A stretch of 64,000 nucleotides of DNA from Nonomuraea aurantiaca. Lineage in GTDB: Bacteria > Actinomycetota > Actinomycetes > Streptosporangiales > Streptosporangiaceae. The notes under the pieces are model-generated. The model saw nothing but the letters and a program-made list of their open reading frames with translations, did no database searches and was not told the DNA's origin. The position numbers and the translations under genes were made by a program. Shown here one piece after another: positions 8,550-17,553 of the stretch. Each line of letters opens with the position of its first letter. Position 1 is the first letter of the stretch. The DNA is taken from contig NZ_JAIWNB010000023.1 of assembly GCF_020215705.1 (NCBI RefSeq), positions 1 to 64,000 of the forward strand, written 5' to 3'.

Positions 8550-9626
8550 TTACCTCCCCGCCTCGGACAGCGCCAGCCCGGTACCCGCATCGAACAGGTG
8601 CACACGGTCCAGGTCGACCGTGACAAGCAGCCGCTCGCCCGGCGTACCGGTAACGGTGGGTCGTGCCTTGACCTTGAGGATCTCCGTCCCCACTCGGACG
8701 TCGACCACCGTTCGGTCACCGAGCGGCTCAAGGCCGTAGAGCTCACCCGACAACGACGCGTTCCCACGCTGCTCGACGGACAGGTCCTCTGCGCGCAGGC
8801 CCAGCAGCAGCGGACGACCGTCCTCAGCCGTGGTCCAGCGGGGCCGCGGCAGCGTCCAGCCTTCCGCCCCGACCAGACGATCTCCCTCGGCGTGGCAGGC
8901 GAGCAGGCTGATCGGCGGGCTCCCGACGAAGCCTGCGACCCACTGGTTGGCTGGACGCTCGTACACCTCGGTCGGCGTTCCGACCTGTTGCACCTTCCCC
9001 TCCTTGAGGACCGCGACCTGGTCGGCCATGGACAGGGCCTCGACCTGGTCGTTGGTCACGTAGACGAAGGTTCCCCCGAGGCTCCGGTGGATGCGGGTGA
9101 GCTCGGTGCGCATCTCGACGCGGAGCTTGAGGTCGAGGTTCGTCAGCGGCTCGTCCATGAGAAACGCGCGCGGGCGACGGACCAGCGCCCGGGCCAGGGC
9201 GACACGCTGCATCTCACCGCCCGACAACTGCGCGGGACGACGCTGCAGCAGACGTTCGATGTGCAGCAGGCTCGACATCTGCTCGACGGCAGCGGCGACC
9301 TCGCTCGAAGAACAGCGGCGTGCCCGCAGCGGCGAAGCGATGTTTTCGTACGCCGTGTGTCGCGGATAGAGGGCGTAGCTCTGGAAGACCATGGCCAGGT
9401 CGCGTGCGGCCGGGGCGTCACCGGTCGCGTCCCTCCCGTCCAGATGCACCGACCCGGCGTCAAGCTTCTCAAGGCCGGCGATCGCTCGCAGGGTCGTCGT
9501 CTTGCCTGCCCCGGAGGGCCCGAGCACGACGAAGAACGAGCCGTCCGGCACGTCCAGCGTCACCCCGTCCAGGGCCTGGACTTTACCGAAGGACTTGCAC
9601 AGCCCGTGCACTGCCACGGTTCCCAT
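8550..9626 (-). CDS. ABC sugar/polyol transporter ATP-binding protein with altered H-loop
   Basis: A 358-residue MalK/UgpC-type ATPase: Walker A GPSGAGKTT, signature LSGGE, Walker B FLMDEP, and a C-terminal regulatory OB-type domain. The H-loop reads VYVTNDQVEA: the switch histidine found as VTHDQVEA in the neighbouring ATPase is asparagine here. That suggests one degenerate site in a heterodimer. Its start overlaps the stop of the upstream ATPase gene by TGATG, so the two are translationally coupled. It energises import of the ligand bound by the lipoprotein encoded at 12551. Confidence 0.92.
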   Translation of the reverse strand: MGTVAVHGLCKSFGKVQALDGVTLDVPDGSFFVVLGPSGAGKTTTLRAIAGLEKLDAGSVHLDGRDATGDAPAARDLAMVFQSYALYPRHTAYENIASPLRARRCSSSEVAAAVEQMSSLLHIERLLQRRPAQLSGGEMQRVALARALVRRPRAFLMDEPLTNLDLKLRVEMRTELTRIHRSLGGTFVYVTNDQVEALSMADQVAVLKEGKVQQVGTPTEVYERPANQWVAGFVGSPPISLLACHAEGDRLVGAEGWTLPRPRWTTAEDGRPLLLGLRAEDLSVEQRGNASLSGELYGLEPLGDRTVVDVRVGTEILKVKARPTVTGTPGERLLVTVDLDRVHLFDAGTGLALSEAGR

Positions 9627-10693
9627 CAGGCCACCAGCTCTTCCGTGCTCACGTCGTAGACCGGCGGGGGCCCGCCGGTGTGCCGCAGCCCGACCGGTGC
9701 GTCAGCAGCGAAACGGACAGTCGGTGGCATCCGAACCCGTACGTCGCGCTGGCCGCCGTGGTCAACCACGTAGATGATTTCGTCGCCCAGCCACTCCGCC
9801 GAGACCACGCGGGCCGGGACCGAACGTTCCGCCCCTGGTTCCGTGACTTCCAGCGCCTCCGGCCGGACGCCTGCGACCAGGCAACGGTCGCGCGGCAGGC
9901 TTGGCGGTGGCGTGAGGACCAGTCCGCTCTGACTGCGCAGCTTCCCGTCGGCCACCTCCACCTCGATCAGGTTCATCGGCGGGGAGCCGATGAACGCGGC
10001 GCAGAAAAGACTCGCCGGACGGTCGTAGACCTCCAGCGGCGTGCCGATCTGCTCGACGCGGCCCTTGTTGAGGATGGCGATTCTGTGACCGAGCGACATC
10101 GCCTCGACTTGGTCGTGGGTGACGTAGACCATCGTCGTCCCCAGCTCCCCCTGCAGGTGCTTGATCTCCGTGCGCATGTCCGCCCTCAGCTCCGCGTCCA
10201 GATTGGTGAGAGGTTCGTCCATGAGGAATGCGCGCGGTCGTCGGACCAGGGCGCGAGCAAGCGCGACGCGCTGCTGCTCCCCGCCGGACAGCCGGTGCGG
10301 TCGCCGGTCCAGGAGCGGACCAAGCCGCATCAGCCGGGCGGCCTCCTCGACCCGCTCGTGCACCTCCGGCTTGGGCAGTCCCTCGGCCCGCAGGGGGAAC
10401 GCCAGGTTGTCGCGGGTTCTCAGATGCGGGTAGAGAGCGTAGAACTGGAACACCATGGCGATGTCGCGCTCGGCGGGCGGCAGGTCGTTGACCAGCGTGT
10501 CGCCGATGCGGATGTCGCCCGTCGTCTGCCTCTCCAGGCCGGCTATGGCCCGCAGCGTGGTCGTCTTGCCGCAACCCGAAGGGCCGAGCATCACGAACAG
10601 CTCGCCGTCCCCAATGGACAGATCCACGTGATCGACTGCGACCGTCCCGTCCGGGTAGCGCTTGTGCAGGGCGGTCACCTCGATGCCCGCCAT
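9626..10693 (-). CDS. ABC sugar/polyol transporter ATP-binding protein
   Basis: Second MalK/UgpC-type ATPase (355 residues) of the cassette, with all canonical motifs: Walker A GPSGCGKTT, Q-loop in MVFQFYALYPHL, signature LSGGEQQRVALARAL, Walker B FLMDEPLTNLD and intact H-loop VYVTHDQVEA. ATG at 10693 overlaps the permease stop (TGATG). Two dissimilar ATPases in one CUT1-like operon are unusual; the rhizobial glycerol importer GlpSTPQV has such a layout. Together they probably form a heterodimer in the membrane complex. Confidence 0.92.
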   Translation of the reverse strand: MAGIEVTALHKRYPDGTVAVDHVDLSIGDGELFVMLGPSGCGKTTTLRAIAGLERQTTGDIRIGDTLVNDLPPAERDIAMVFQFYALYPHLRTRDNLAFPLRAEGLPKPEVHERVEEAARLMRLGPLLDRRPHRLSGGEQQRVALARALVRRPRAFLMDEPLTNLDAELRADMRTEIKHLQGELGTTMVYVTHDQVEAMSLGHRIAILNKGRVEQIGTPLEVYDRPASLFCAAFIGSPPMNLIEVEVADGKLRSQSGLVLTPPPSLPRDRCLVAGVRPEALEVTEPGAERSVPARVVSAEWLGDEIIYVVDHGGQRDVRVRMPPTVRFAADAPVGLRHTGGPPPVYDVSTEELVA

Positions 10694-11604
10694 CAGCGTC
10701 GCACCGCCCCGAGCGTCACACCGGCGACGAGGTGCTTGCGCACCAGGTAGGCGAAGACGAGCACCGGTAGGGCGAACACCACTGAGGCGGCGGCCACGAG
10801 ACCCCAGTCCACAGTGGTTCCACCGATGAGGCCGGCGATGGCGGGCGGGGCCGTCCGCACGGTGTCGCTGGAGGTGAGGAAGATGGCGAACACGAACTCG
10901 TTCCACGAGAAGATGAGTGCGAAGACCGCCGTCGCGGCGATGCCGGGCACGAGCAGGGGAAGGGTGAATCGCCAGAACGCCTGCAAGCGGGTGTAGCCGT
11001 CGAGCATGGCGGCATCCTCATACTCCGCGGGCACCTCGTCGACGAACCCCTTCATCATCCAGATCGTGAACGGGACGTTGAACGCTGTGTAGATGAGGAT
11101 CAGGCCGAGCTTGGTGTCGAAGAGTCCGACTTGGCGGTACATGAGGAAGATCGGGATCACGACCACCACGGGCGGCATGAAGCGGGTGGACAGGATGAAG
11201 AACAGTTGGTCCTTCTTGGCCTTCACGGCGAAGCGTGAGTAGGCCCAGGCCGCCGGGACCCCCAGTACGGTGGCCAGCACCGTGGAGACCCCGGCGACCA
11301 CGACGGAGTTGAGGAACGAGACGGACAAGGCCGAGCGACCGCCGCCGGAGGCGAAGAACACGTCCTTGAAATGGTCCATAGTGACCTTGAAGTCGAAGAA
11401 CTTGGCCGGGATGGCGTAGACGTCCCGGTTCTCCTTGATGGACGTCTCGATCATCCACAGCACCGGAAAGAGCATCACAACGGCCAGCGCGGTCAGTAGC
11501 GCGACCTCCAGCACGGAGCGGCCCCGGCCGCCAAGGCGGCGCGCGGGGGGCGTGTGATCCCGGACAGGACCTGTGGACACGGTCTCGTCGACAGAGACGC
11601 CCAT
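10693..11604 (-). CDS. ABC transporter permease, MalG-like
   Basis: A 303-residue inner-membrane subunit with about six hydrophobic segments, starting at ATG 11604 after a GGAGGA site. The EAA loop for contact with the ATPases reads EYEDAAMLDGYTRLQAFWRFTLPLL. It follows the first permease gene with overlapping stop and start, the normal order of a binding-protein-dependent carbohydrate importer. Confidence 0.92.
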   Translation of the reverse strand: MGVSVDETVSTGPVRDHTPPARRLGGRGRSVLEVALLTALAVVMLFPVLWMIETSIKENRDVYAIPAKFFDFKVTMDHFKDVFFASGGGRSALSVSFLNSVVVAGVSTVLATVLGVPAAWAYSRFAVKAKKDQLFFILSTRFMPPVVVVIPIFLMYRQVGLFDTKLGLILIYTAFNVPFTIWMMKGFVDEVPAEYEDAAMLDGYTRLQAFWRFTLPLLVPGIAATAVFALIFSWNEFVFAIFLTSSDTVRTAPPAIAGLIGGTTVDWGLVAAASVVFALPVLVFAYLVRKHLVAGVTLGAVRR

Positions 11605-12554
11605 CAGTCCTCCTTGAGCTTGTTCAAGTAGCGCATGTAGAGCTGCGTGAGGACGATGACGATGAGGACCATGAGGATCCCGTACGCTGACGCGGTTCCG
11701 GTGTTGAAACCCAGGAACGCGACCTTGTAGACGTGGAACGACAACGTCTCGGTGGAGACCCCCGGACCTCCGCTGGTGAGGATGTAGACGAGGTCGAACA
11801 GCCGGAAGGCCTCGATGGCCCTGAACAACACAGCGATGAGGAGCAGCGGCCACACCAGCGGAAGAGTGATGGTGCGGAACCGGAACCACTCGGACGCCCG
11901 GTCGATCGAGGCGGCCTCGTACAAGTACTTGGGGACCGCGGTAAGGCCCGCGAGTGCGATGAGCATGATGAACGGCGTCCATTGCCAGGTGTCGACCACG
12001 ATCAGGGAAATCAATGCTGTTCGCTGCCGGGTGAGCCACTCCACCTGCCCCAGGCCGAGCGAGCTGAGCATGCTGTTGATCACGCCGAACTGCGCGTCGA
12101 GCATGAATCGCCAGAACAGCCCGACCACGACCGGCGACAGCATCATCGGAACCAGGAACAGAGTGGTCAGCAGTCCTCGCCCGTGCGTGCGCCGTGAGAT
12201 CAGGTAGGCGATGGTGAAACCGAGCACGGTCTGCAGGGTGACCGCGCCGATCACGTAGATCAACGTCGTCAAGGTCCTCAGGTGGACCTGCGCCGAAGTC
12301 AGGATGGCGGTGTAGTTCTCGAACCAGATGAAATGGGCGGGCCCCCCGCGGGTGGCCGAGTAGTCGGTGAAAGACAGGTACAACGCCCACAGCAGCGGGA
12401 ACACCGACATTGCGAGCAATAGCAGCAACGCGGGGGAGATGAAGGCCACGGTGAGCCGGCGGTCGCTCAAGTGGCGGGACCGACCCGGTGCGGGCGGCGT
12501 CGCAGACGCCACCTGCCCGGGGTGGTCGGTCGTCAGAGGGACGGGGTCACTCAC
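11604..12554 (-). CDS. ABC transporter permease, MalF-like
   Basis: A 316-residue inner-membrane subunit. The GTG at 12554 overlaps the stop of the binding-protein gene (GTGA). Hydrophobic helices start at LTVAFISPALLLLLAM and include LIYVIGAVTLQTVLGF and LFLVPMMLSPVVVGLFW; the EAA loop is YLYEAASIDRASEWFRFRTI. It pairs with the MalG-like permease to form the channel. Confidence 0.92.
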   Translation of the reverse strand: MSDPVPLTTDHPGQVASATPPAPGRSRHLSDRRLTVAFISPALLLLLAMSVFPLLWALYLSFTDYSATRGGPAHFIWFENYTAILTSAQVHLRTLTTLIYVIGAVTLQTVLGFTIAYLISRRTHGRGLLTTLFLVPMMLSPVVVGLFWRFMLDAQFGVINSMLSSLGLGQVEWLTRQRTALISLIVVDTWQWTPFIMLIALAGLTAVPKYLYEAASIDRASEWFRFRTITLPLVWPLLLIAVLFRAIEAFRLFDLVYILTSGGPGVSTETLSFHVYKVAFLGFNTGTASAYGILMVLIVIVLTQLYMRYLNKLKED

Positions 12555-13942
12555 AGTCCGCCGCCGCCCTTGCGGCTGCTGGAGTCGAGCACGCCCTGCT
12601 GCTCCTTGGCGATGTCGTCGAGCGCGTCCTTCGGCTTCTTCGCGCCGTTGAGAGCCGCGTTCACGTTGGTGTTCTCGATGTCGACGAGGCGCGCGTACTC
12701 GGGGACGTTCCACATGTCCCGCATCCGCGGAACCGAGTCGGTGTACACCTTGTTGAACGGCTGGGCATTGAGGAACTCGGGCGACTCCAGGGCGTCCGTA
12801 CGCGATGGCACGCCGCCGGCAGCGGCCCACTTCTTCTGGATGTCAGCCTGCTCGAACCACTTCATGAAGTTCAGGGCCTCCGCTTGCTTCGTCGTGGAGG
12901 AGTAGGCCGACACGTGCATCCCCATGCCGCCGAGAGGCACCAGGTTCGTCTTTTGGCTCGGCAGGGGGGCAAAACCCAGCTTGTCGAGAATCTGCTCCCG
13001 CGTGGTGCCGAGCGTCGACTGCTTCGGGTCGAGCAGGCCGCCGCTCGCGGCGATCCAGTTGAACGCGATGCATGCCTTGCCCTGGGCGACCGCCGCGTTC
13101 ACCTCGTCGATGAACCAGTTGCCTGAGCCCTTGGCGGTCAGCGGCTTCATCTTGTTGACCAGGACGTCCATCGCCTCCTGGCCGGCAGCGTCGTTGAGGA
13201 CGCCCTGGACCTTGCGCGTCTTGGAGTCCCAGAGGTTGCCGCCGTAGATGCCGTTGACCGTGTTGTAGGTCACGGCCGCGGCGTCGGAGCCGTTGGCCTG
13301 GTGGAAAGCCAGCCCGCTGACGCCGGGGTGGTCCGCCTGGCACTTCTCGGCGACTGAGATCATCTCGTCCCAGGTCTGCGGTGGCTTGTCGCCGATCAGG
13401 TCCTTGCGGTAGATCATCGTCCAGGTGTCGCCGAGCAGCGGCAGTCCGTACAGGCTGGCGTTTTCGTCGCGCTTCCCGGTCTCCGCCTGGGGGAACTGGC
13501 CGTAGGCCGCCAGGAGGTACGGGTTGTAGGCCTTGACGTCGATGTTCTTCTTGACGAAGTCGGTGATGTCGAGGATGTTGCCGTTCGTCACGGCCTCGCC
13601 GATGTGTTGCGAGTCCAGGATCGGGATGTCGAAGTCGGTCTTGTGCGCTGCGAACTGGGTGAATATCGCGTCGTGCCAGTTCGCGTTCGGCACGGTGTTG
13701 ACCTTGATGGTCACATTCGACCGCTCCTTGGTGTACTCCGCGTTCGCGAAGGCTTCCAGCGCGTGGGCGGGGGGCCAGTCGAACCAGACGAAGCTGAGGG
13801 TCAGCGGGTCCTTGGTGAGCTCCGGGATGGTCGCCGGTGCCTTGGGGGCACTCGCCGCGCCGTCGTCCTGACCGCAAGCCGCCATGGTCGTGGCCACTAA
13901 CATGGCCGCCGCCGCCAGTCCTATTCGCTTCGGATACCGCAT
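12551..13942 (-). CDS. Extracellular solute-binding lipoprotein of the ABC importer
   Basis: A 463-residue family 1 binding protein with a lipoprotein signal (RIGLAAAAMLVATTMAAC, lipid-modified Cys near residue 23). It should be tethered outside and deliver a sugar, polyol or derivative to the permeases. It is the first gene of a tightly overlapping five-gene transporter unit, followed by oxidoreductase genes, so transport and oxidation are probably co-expressed. The ligand cannot be read from sequence. Confidence 0.92.
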   Translation of the reverse strand: MRYPKRIGLAAAAMLVATTMAACGQDDGAASAPKAPATIPELTKDPLTLSFVWFDWPPAHALEAFANAEYTKERSNVTIKVNTVPNANWHDAIFTQFAAHKTDFDIPILDSQHIGEAVTNGNILDITDFVKKNIDVKAYNPYLLAAYGQFPQAETGKRDENASLYGLPLLGDTWTMIYRKDLIGDKPPQTWDEMISVAEKCQADHPGVSGLAFHQANGSDAAAVTYNTVNGIYGGNLWDSKTRKVQGVLNDAAGQEAMDVLVNKMKPLTAKGSGNWFIDEVNAAVAQGKACIAFNWIAASGGLLDPKQSTLGTTREQILDKLGFAPLPSQKTNLVPLGGMGMHVSAYSSTTKQAEALNFMKWFEQADIQKKWAAAGGVPSRTDALESPEFLNAQPFNKVYTDSVPRMRDMWNVPEYARLVDIENTNVNAALNGAKKPKDALDDIAKEQQGVLDSSSRKGGGGL

Positions 13943-14333
13943 CTTCTTGCCTGCTTTCTGGGTGGGGACCTCTGGAGCCTTGCTGCGTGCTTCGCCGAGC
14001 AGTTGCTGGGTTGTTCAGACGTGTTGCCGGCTGTCGCAGGGGCTGACCCGCAGACCGGCGTCACTAGTACGCCGCGACGTAATGGGGCTTCAAGCAGTCA
14101 AGAAGTCCTTCGGTCCCTGTGCGGCCCAGTGGCGAATCGAGTAGGACGTCGAGCATGCTCATAGGAGCTCCAACTAACCGAAGCGGAGCGATGACGGGCG
14201 GTTCCGCGATGGGTGAAGGATGGCTGGCATCCGCCACCTTTCCTATACGATCCGAGTGGGAGCTCAACATCCCTCAGCGTTGCGACCGATGTCAACAGGT
14301 TCCCGAAAACGCAAGAAAGGACCTCACGTCACG
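13943..14333. promoter_or_regulatory. Divergent control region between the importer operon and the GntR gene
   Basis: A 391-bp non-coding gap separates two divergently transcribed units, the usual place for the operator of the adjacent GntR regulator. It contains a TATACGAT stretch near 14244 that could serve as a -10 element. I see no unambiguous palindrome. Confidence 0.4.
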
Positions 14334-15083
14334 ATGGACGACGAAGCGATGATCGCGCGGCGCCGTGAGGCCACGACGGACGGAATGCCGCCGGGAAGAT
14401 CTCGCGGCCGGCTCGCCGACGAGGTGTACGACACGCTGCTCGGACAGCTGATGTCGCTAAGGATCGAGCCTGGCTCCCGCGTCACGATCGACGTCCTGGC
14501 GCGGGAGCTAGGGGTCTCGCAGACGCCGATCCGAGACGCTCTGAACCGCATGGAGGCCGAGGGCCTGGTCGTGCGTGTGCCCCATGCCGGCTATCGCATT
14601 CCCCCCCAAATCACCCGTCACCGATTCGAGGACATGCTTGAGCTCCGCCTGCTCCTCGAGCCGGCGGCGGCGCGCAGATCCGCAGAACGCGCATCCTCGA
14701 AGCAGGTGGCCGATCTGCGACGACTGCTGGAGGAGATGGCGGAGCTGGAGGGGGGCGATGGGCCCATGGCCTATGGCGCCTTCGGGCTGCGCGACGCCGC
14801 TTTTCACGATCTCGTCGCCCTGAGCGCGGAGAACCAGGTCATCCGCGAAGCGCTCGCTCGCCTGCACACGCACGTGCACCTGTTCCGGCTTCTCCACGAC
14901 ACCCAGGTCACTCACTTGGCCATGGCCGAGCACGAAGAAGTCGTGGGCGCGATCGCCGCGCGTGACTCCGACGCCGCCGCCTACGCCATGCGTCGGCACA
15001 TCCTGCTGTCCGGCGAGCGGTTCCGACGATTGTTCGACGAGGCCGAAGCCGAGGGCGCGGACGGAATGGCAGTGGAGGCTTGA
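14334..15083 (+). CDS. GntR-family (FadR/FCD type) transcriptional regulator
   Basis: A 249-residue DNA-binding regulator. ATG 14334 is chosen because the winged helix-turn-helix starts about 25 residues later (DTLLGQLMSLRIEPGSRVTI, LARELGVSQTPIRDALNRME). An FCD ligand-binding domain of all-helical type follows, with the acidic/histidine pattern AAFHDLVALSAEN and RRHILLSGERFRR. It is divergent from the importer operon and heads the DJ-1/hydrolase genes, so it is the likely local repressor, released by a pathway acid or metabolite. Confidence 0.9.
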   Translation: MDDEAMIARRREATTDGMPPGRSRGRLADEVYDTLLGQLMSLRIEPGSRVTIDVLARELGVSQTPIRDALNRMEAEGLVVRVPHAGYRIPPQITRHRFEDMLELRLLLEPAAARRSAERASSKQVADLRRLLEEMAELEGGDGPMAYGAFGLRDAAFHDLVALSAENQVIREALARLHTHVHLFRLLHDTQVTHLAMAEHEEVVGAIAARDSDAAAYAMRRHILLSGERFRRLFDEAEAEGADGMAVEA

Positions 15084-15114
15084 CGGGCGGGCCGGGTCGA
15101 GGAATGCTAACGCA

Positions 15115-15134
15115 ATCGGATCGGATCGGATCGG
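15115..15134 (+). repeat. Pentanucleotide microsatellite (ATCGG x4)
   Basis: Four perfect ATCGG units followed by the variants ATTGG and ATCC lie between the GntR stop and the ribosome site of the DJ-1-like gene. Such tracts can change length and alter spacing. Confidence 0.8.
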
Positions 15135-15175
15135 ATTGGATCCACCTCACCCGCCTCAGATGCGAGGAGAAGCAG

Positions 15176-15748
15176 GTGCCCAGAGCGCTGCTCCTGACCG
15201 GCGACGCCGCCGAGGAGCTCGACACCATGTATCCCTACTATCGCGTGCAGGAGGGCGGCTGGGACGTTGACGTCTCGTCACGGACGATGCGTGACGTTCA
15301 GCTGGTCATCCACGAGTTCGACCCCAACTCCGACGCCTACGTGGAGAAGAACGGCCGAAAGTTGCCGGTCGACGTGCCCTGGGCCGAGGTCGACGTCGAG
15401 CGCTATGACGCCCTTATCATCCCTGGGGGACGTGCCCCCGAGTGGATCCGGGTCGACGCCGACGTCAGGCGCATCACCGAGCACTTCTTCGCGCGCGACC
15501 TCCCGATTGCCCTGGTGTGCCACGGCGCGCAGGTGCCGGCTGTGTACGGGCTGCTGAAGGGTCGGAGGACGGCGTGCTTCCCCCCCATCACCGGTGACAT
15601 GGAGAACGCGGGCGCGACGGTCGTCGACGCTCCCGACGTCGTGGACGGCAACCTCGTCTCCTGCCGGGGGTGGCCCGACATGCCGCAATTCGGCAGGGCG
15701 ATGATGGAGGTCTTCTCGAAGTCCATTACCTCCGCATCGGCTCGGTGA
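15176..15748 (+). CDS. DJ-1/PfpI family protein
   Basis: A 190-residue class I glutamine-amidotransferase-like protein. The GTG at 15176 is picked because GAGGAG precedes it by six bases and MPRALLLTGDAAEE is the normal start of the fold. The nucleophile elbow reads ALVCHGAQ, with the acidic partner region at YDALIIPGGRAPEWIRVD. Family members act as amidases, glyoxalases or hydratases; which applies is unclear. Its stop overlaps the next gene by GTGA, so it is coupled with the hydrolase. Confidence 0.88.
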   Translation: MPRALLLTGDAAEELDTMYPYYRVQEGGWDVDVSSRTMRDVQLVIHEFDPNSDAYVEKNGRKLPVDVPWAEVDVERYDALIIPGGRAPEWIRVDADVRRITEHFFARDLPIALVCHGAQVPAVYGLLKGRRTACFPPITGDMENAGATVVDAPDVVDGNLVSCRGWPDMPQFGRAMMEVFSKSITSASAR

Positions 15749-16566
15749 CGGCACTTCGGACCGTCACAGTCGACGGCTCCCCCGTCCACGTCCTGGAGAG
15801 CGGCGCCGGGCCCGCGGTGCTGATGCTGCACGGCTCCGGACCCGGTACGACCGGATCCGGCGCCTGGGCGACGACGTCACAGGCGCTGGGCACGTCCTGG
15901 CACCTGGTGGCTCCTGACCAGGCGGGGTTCGGCCGTACACCAATCCCGGCGGGCTCCAGGGGTGGGCTCCGGCTGTGGACGGAGCAGGCCGCGGGCCTGA
16001 TGGATGCTCTTGGTGTCGAGCACTACGCCGTGGTGGGTCACTCCATGGGCGGTGCCGTGGCGCTGGCGTTGGCGGCCGCGCGTCCCCAGCAGGTCACCCG
16101 TGTCGTGGCGGTCTCGACGATGGGCGCCCCCGGGGCGCCGCTGTCCGCCGAGCTCGACGCGGTCTGGGCCGCCCCCGCCGGCCCGCTCGGGGCACGAGAC
16201 ATGTTGAGTCGCCTCGTCCTCGACCAAGCGCTCGTGACCGAGTCGGCCGTCGCTGCCCGTGCGGCTGCGATGCGAGCGGGGGCGGCCGCATTCGCGTCGT
16301 TGTTCCCTCCACCTAGGGCACGTTGGGCCGACGAGCTCACCCTCTCGGCGCAAACGCTGGCAGGGGTCCGCGCGCCCGTGCTGCTCGTCCACGGCGCCGA
16401 GGACCGAGTCACCCCGCTCGGGACGGCAGCCCTGCCCCTGCTCGAACACCTGGCCGATGTCCGTCTGTACGTGCTCGGCCGATGCGGGCACGTGCCGGCG
16501 CTCGAGCACCCGCACGACTTCAGGCGACTCCTGTCGTGCTTCCTCGGCCGGGAACGAGGTCACTAA
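15745..16566 (+). CDS. Alpha/beta-fold hydrolase
   Basis: A 273-residue hydrolase beginning with GTG 15745, overlapping the DJ-1-like stop. The oxyanion region is LMLHGSGPGTTGSGAW, the nucleophile elbow VVGHSMGGAVAL (Ser), the acid in HGAEDRVTPLG and the base His in GRCGHVPALEHP. The HGSGPG motif resembles meta-cleavage-product hydrolases (BphD/HsaD branch), but no ring-cleavage dioxygenase is nearby. It is the last intact gene of the catabolic cassette. Confidence 0.88.
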   Translation: MTALRTVTVDGSPVHVLESGAGPAVLMLHGSGPGTTGSGAWATTSQALGTSWHLVAPDQAGFGRTPIPAGSRGGLRLWTEQAAGLMDALGVEHYAVVGHSMGGAVALALAAARPQQVTRVVAVSTMGAPGAPLSAELDAVWAAPAGPLGARDMLSRLVLDQALVTESAVAARAAAMRAGAAAFASLFPPPRARWADELTLSAQTLAGVRAPVLLVHGAEDRVTPLGTAALPLLEHLADVRLYVLGRCGHVPALEHPHDFRRLLSCFLGRERGH

Positions 16567-16671
16567 TTGCTGCGACAGGTCCGCAGCCCGTGCTCAAGCA
16601 GATCAGCATGAAGCAGGCGTGATCCGCGCAGAAGCCAGCGCCCTCCCCGAGACCCGGGCCATGACGAGGCA

Positions 16672-16880
16672 GTGGCCGGGGTCATCGCTCGGCATGGTCG
16701 CATCGACATCCTCGTGAACAACGCCGGACGTAGCCACGTCGGTGCTGTGGATGAAACCGGCGAGGCCGAGCAGCGGGCCCTGTTCGAGGTCCGCTTCTTC
16801 TGCCCCGCCGCGCTGACCCGCGCCGCCCTTCCCCACCTGCGGACACGGCGGTCCGGCGCGATCGTGCAGTCAGCAGCACG
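16672..16880 (+). pseudogene. Short-chain dehydrogenase (SDR) fragment
   Basis: The reading contains VIARHGRIDILVNNAGRSHV, AVDETGEAEQRALFEVRFF and LPHLRTRRSGAIVQ, the central SDR segment with the NNAG motif. The N-terminal cofactor loop and the Tyr-x-x-x-Lys part are both missing. It is a remnant downstream of the catabolic cassette. Confidence 0.65.
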
Positions 16881-17189
16881 GGAGGACGATTGTCGTTCGC
16901 GAGAATCTCCTGTACCGCTTCAAATCTCGCCACCGTCTCCAGAGCTGTGGTGATGCGATGGCTCCTACGCTGACCTTGGGCGAGCGCTCAAAGCGATTGA
17001 GCGTCTGCTCAAACGAGAGCGATCGTTCTCGGGCTAACATCAGGCCAAAGCGGGCGGCGCTTTTCCGGCACCCACAATGATCGAACGCCACGAGGTACTC
17101 GCAGGAGCGATCAACGAGTACTACCGAGCCGCCTGGCTCGATCGGCGAAACCCCAGATCAGACCCCCGCGCGCGAGTTTGACGCGCCAC
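16881..17189. other. Decayed sequence with a possible transposase tail
   Basis: No intact gene. A plus-strand stretch near 17077-17142 reads HEVLAGAINEYYRAA, resembling the last residues of some rve-type transposases, but nothing else of a transposase is present. It separates the catabolic cassette from the CHAT remnant. Confidence 0.3.
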
Positions 17190-17525
17190 AGGCGGCCTGT
17201 CGATCGATGAGCTCACGTCTCTCGTCATAGACGACGGCTATCTCGCCTATTTGTCCGCGTGCACCACTGCTTTCGGCGGCGTCGAACTGCTCGACGAGTC
17301 CGTGCACATCGCCTCCGCGCTGCAACTCGCGGGCTTCACACACGTGATCGGCACGCTGTGGCCCATCGCGACAGCGTCGCGCCAGAAGTGGCGGAGGGTT
17401 TCTACCGTGAGGTCCGGAACAGCGGCGTCCCCGCCCTCGCACCCCACAACACTGTTCGGCAACTGAGGAATCGCTATCCGGACAGTCCCAGCATCTGGGC
17501 ATCGCATCTCCACTTCGGCCCATGA
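17190..17525 (+). pseudogene. CHAT-domain protease fragment, frameshifted
   Basis: GYLAYLSACTTAFGGVELLD and HIASALQLAGFTHVIGTLWP are the catalytic-cysteine segment (LSAC) and following core of a CHAT (caspase-like) domain. A one-base change near 17374 moves the reading to APEVAEGFYREVRNSGV, ending at 17525. The N-terminal half with the catalytic His is absent. CHAT proteins are proteases in conflict/defence systems; related TPR/CHAT pieces lie at 20.7-22 kb on the other strand. Confidence 0.7.
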
Positions 17526-17553
17526 CGGTCGACAACGCCTTTCCGCTTCGTGG

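Noticed and set aside
5278..16566. A secondary-metabolite biosynthetic cluster
   Set aside because: No PKS, NRPS, terpene or RiPP genes; the content is transport plus oxidation.
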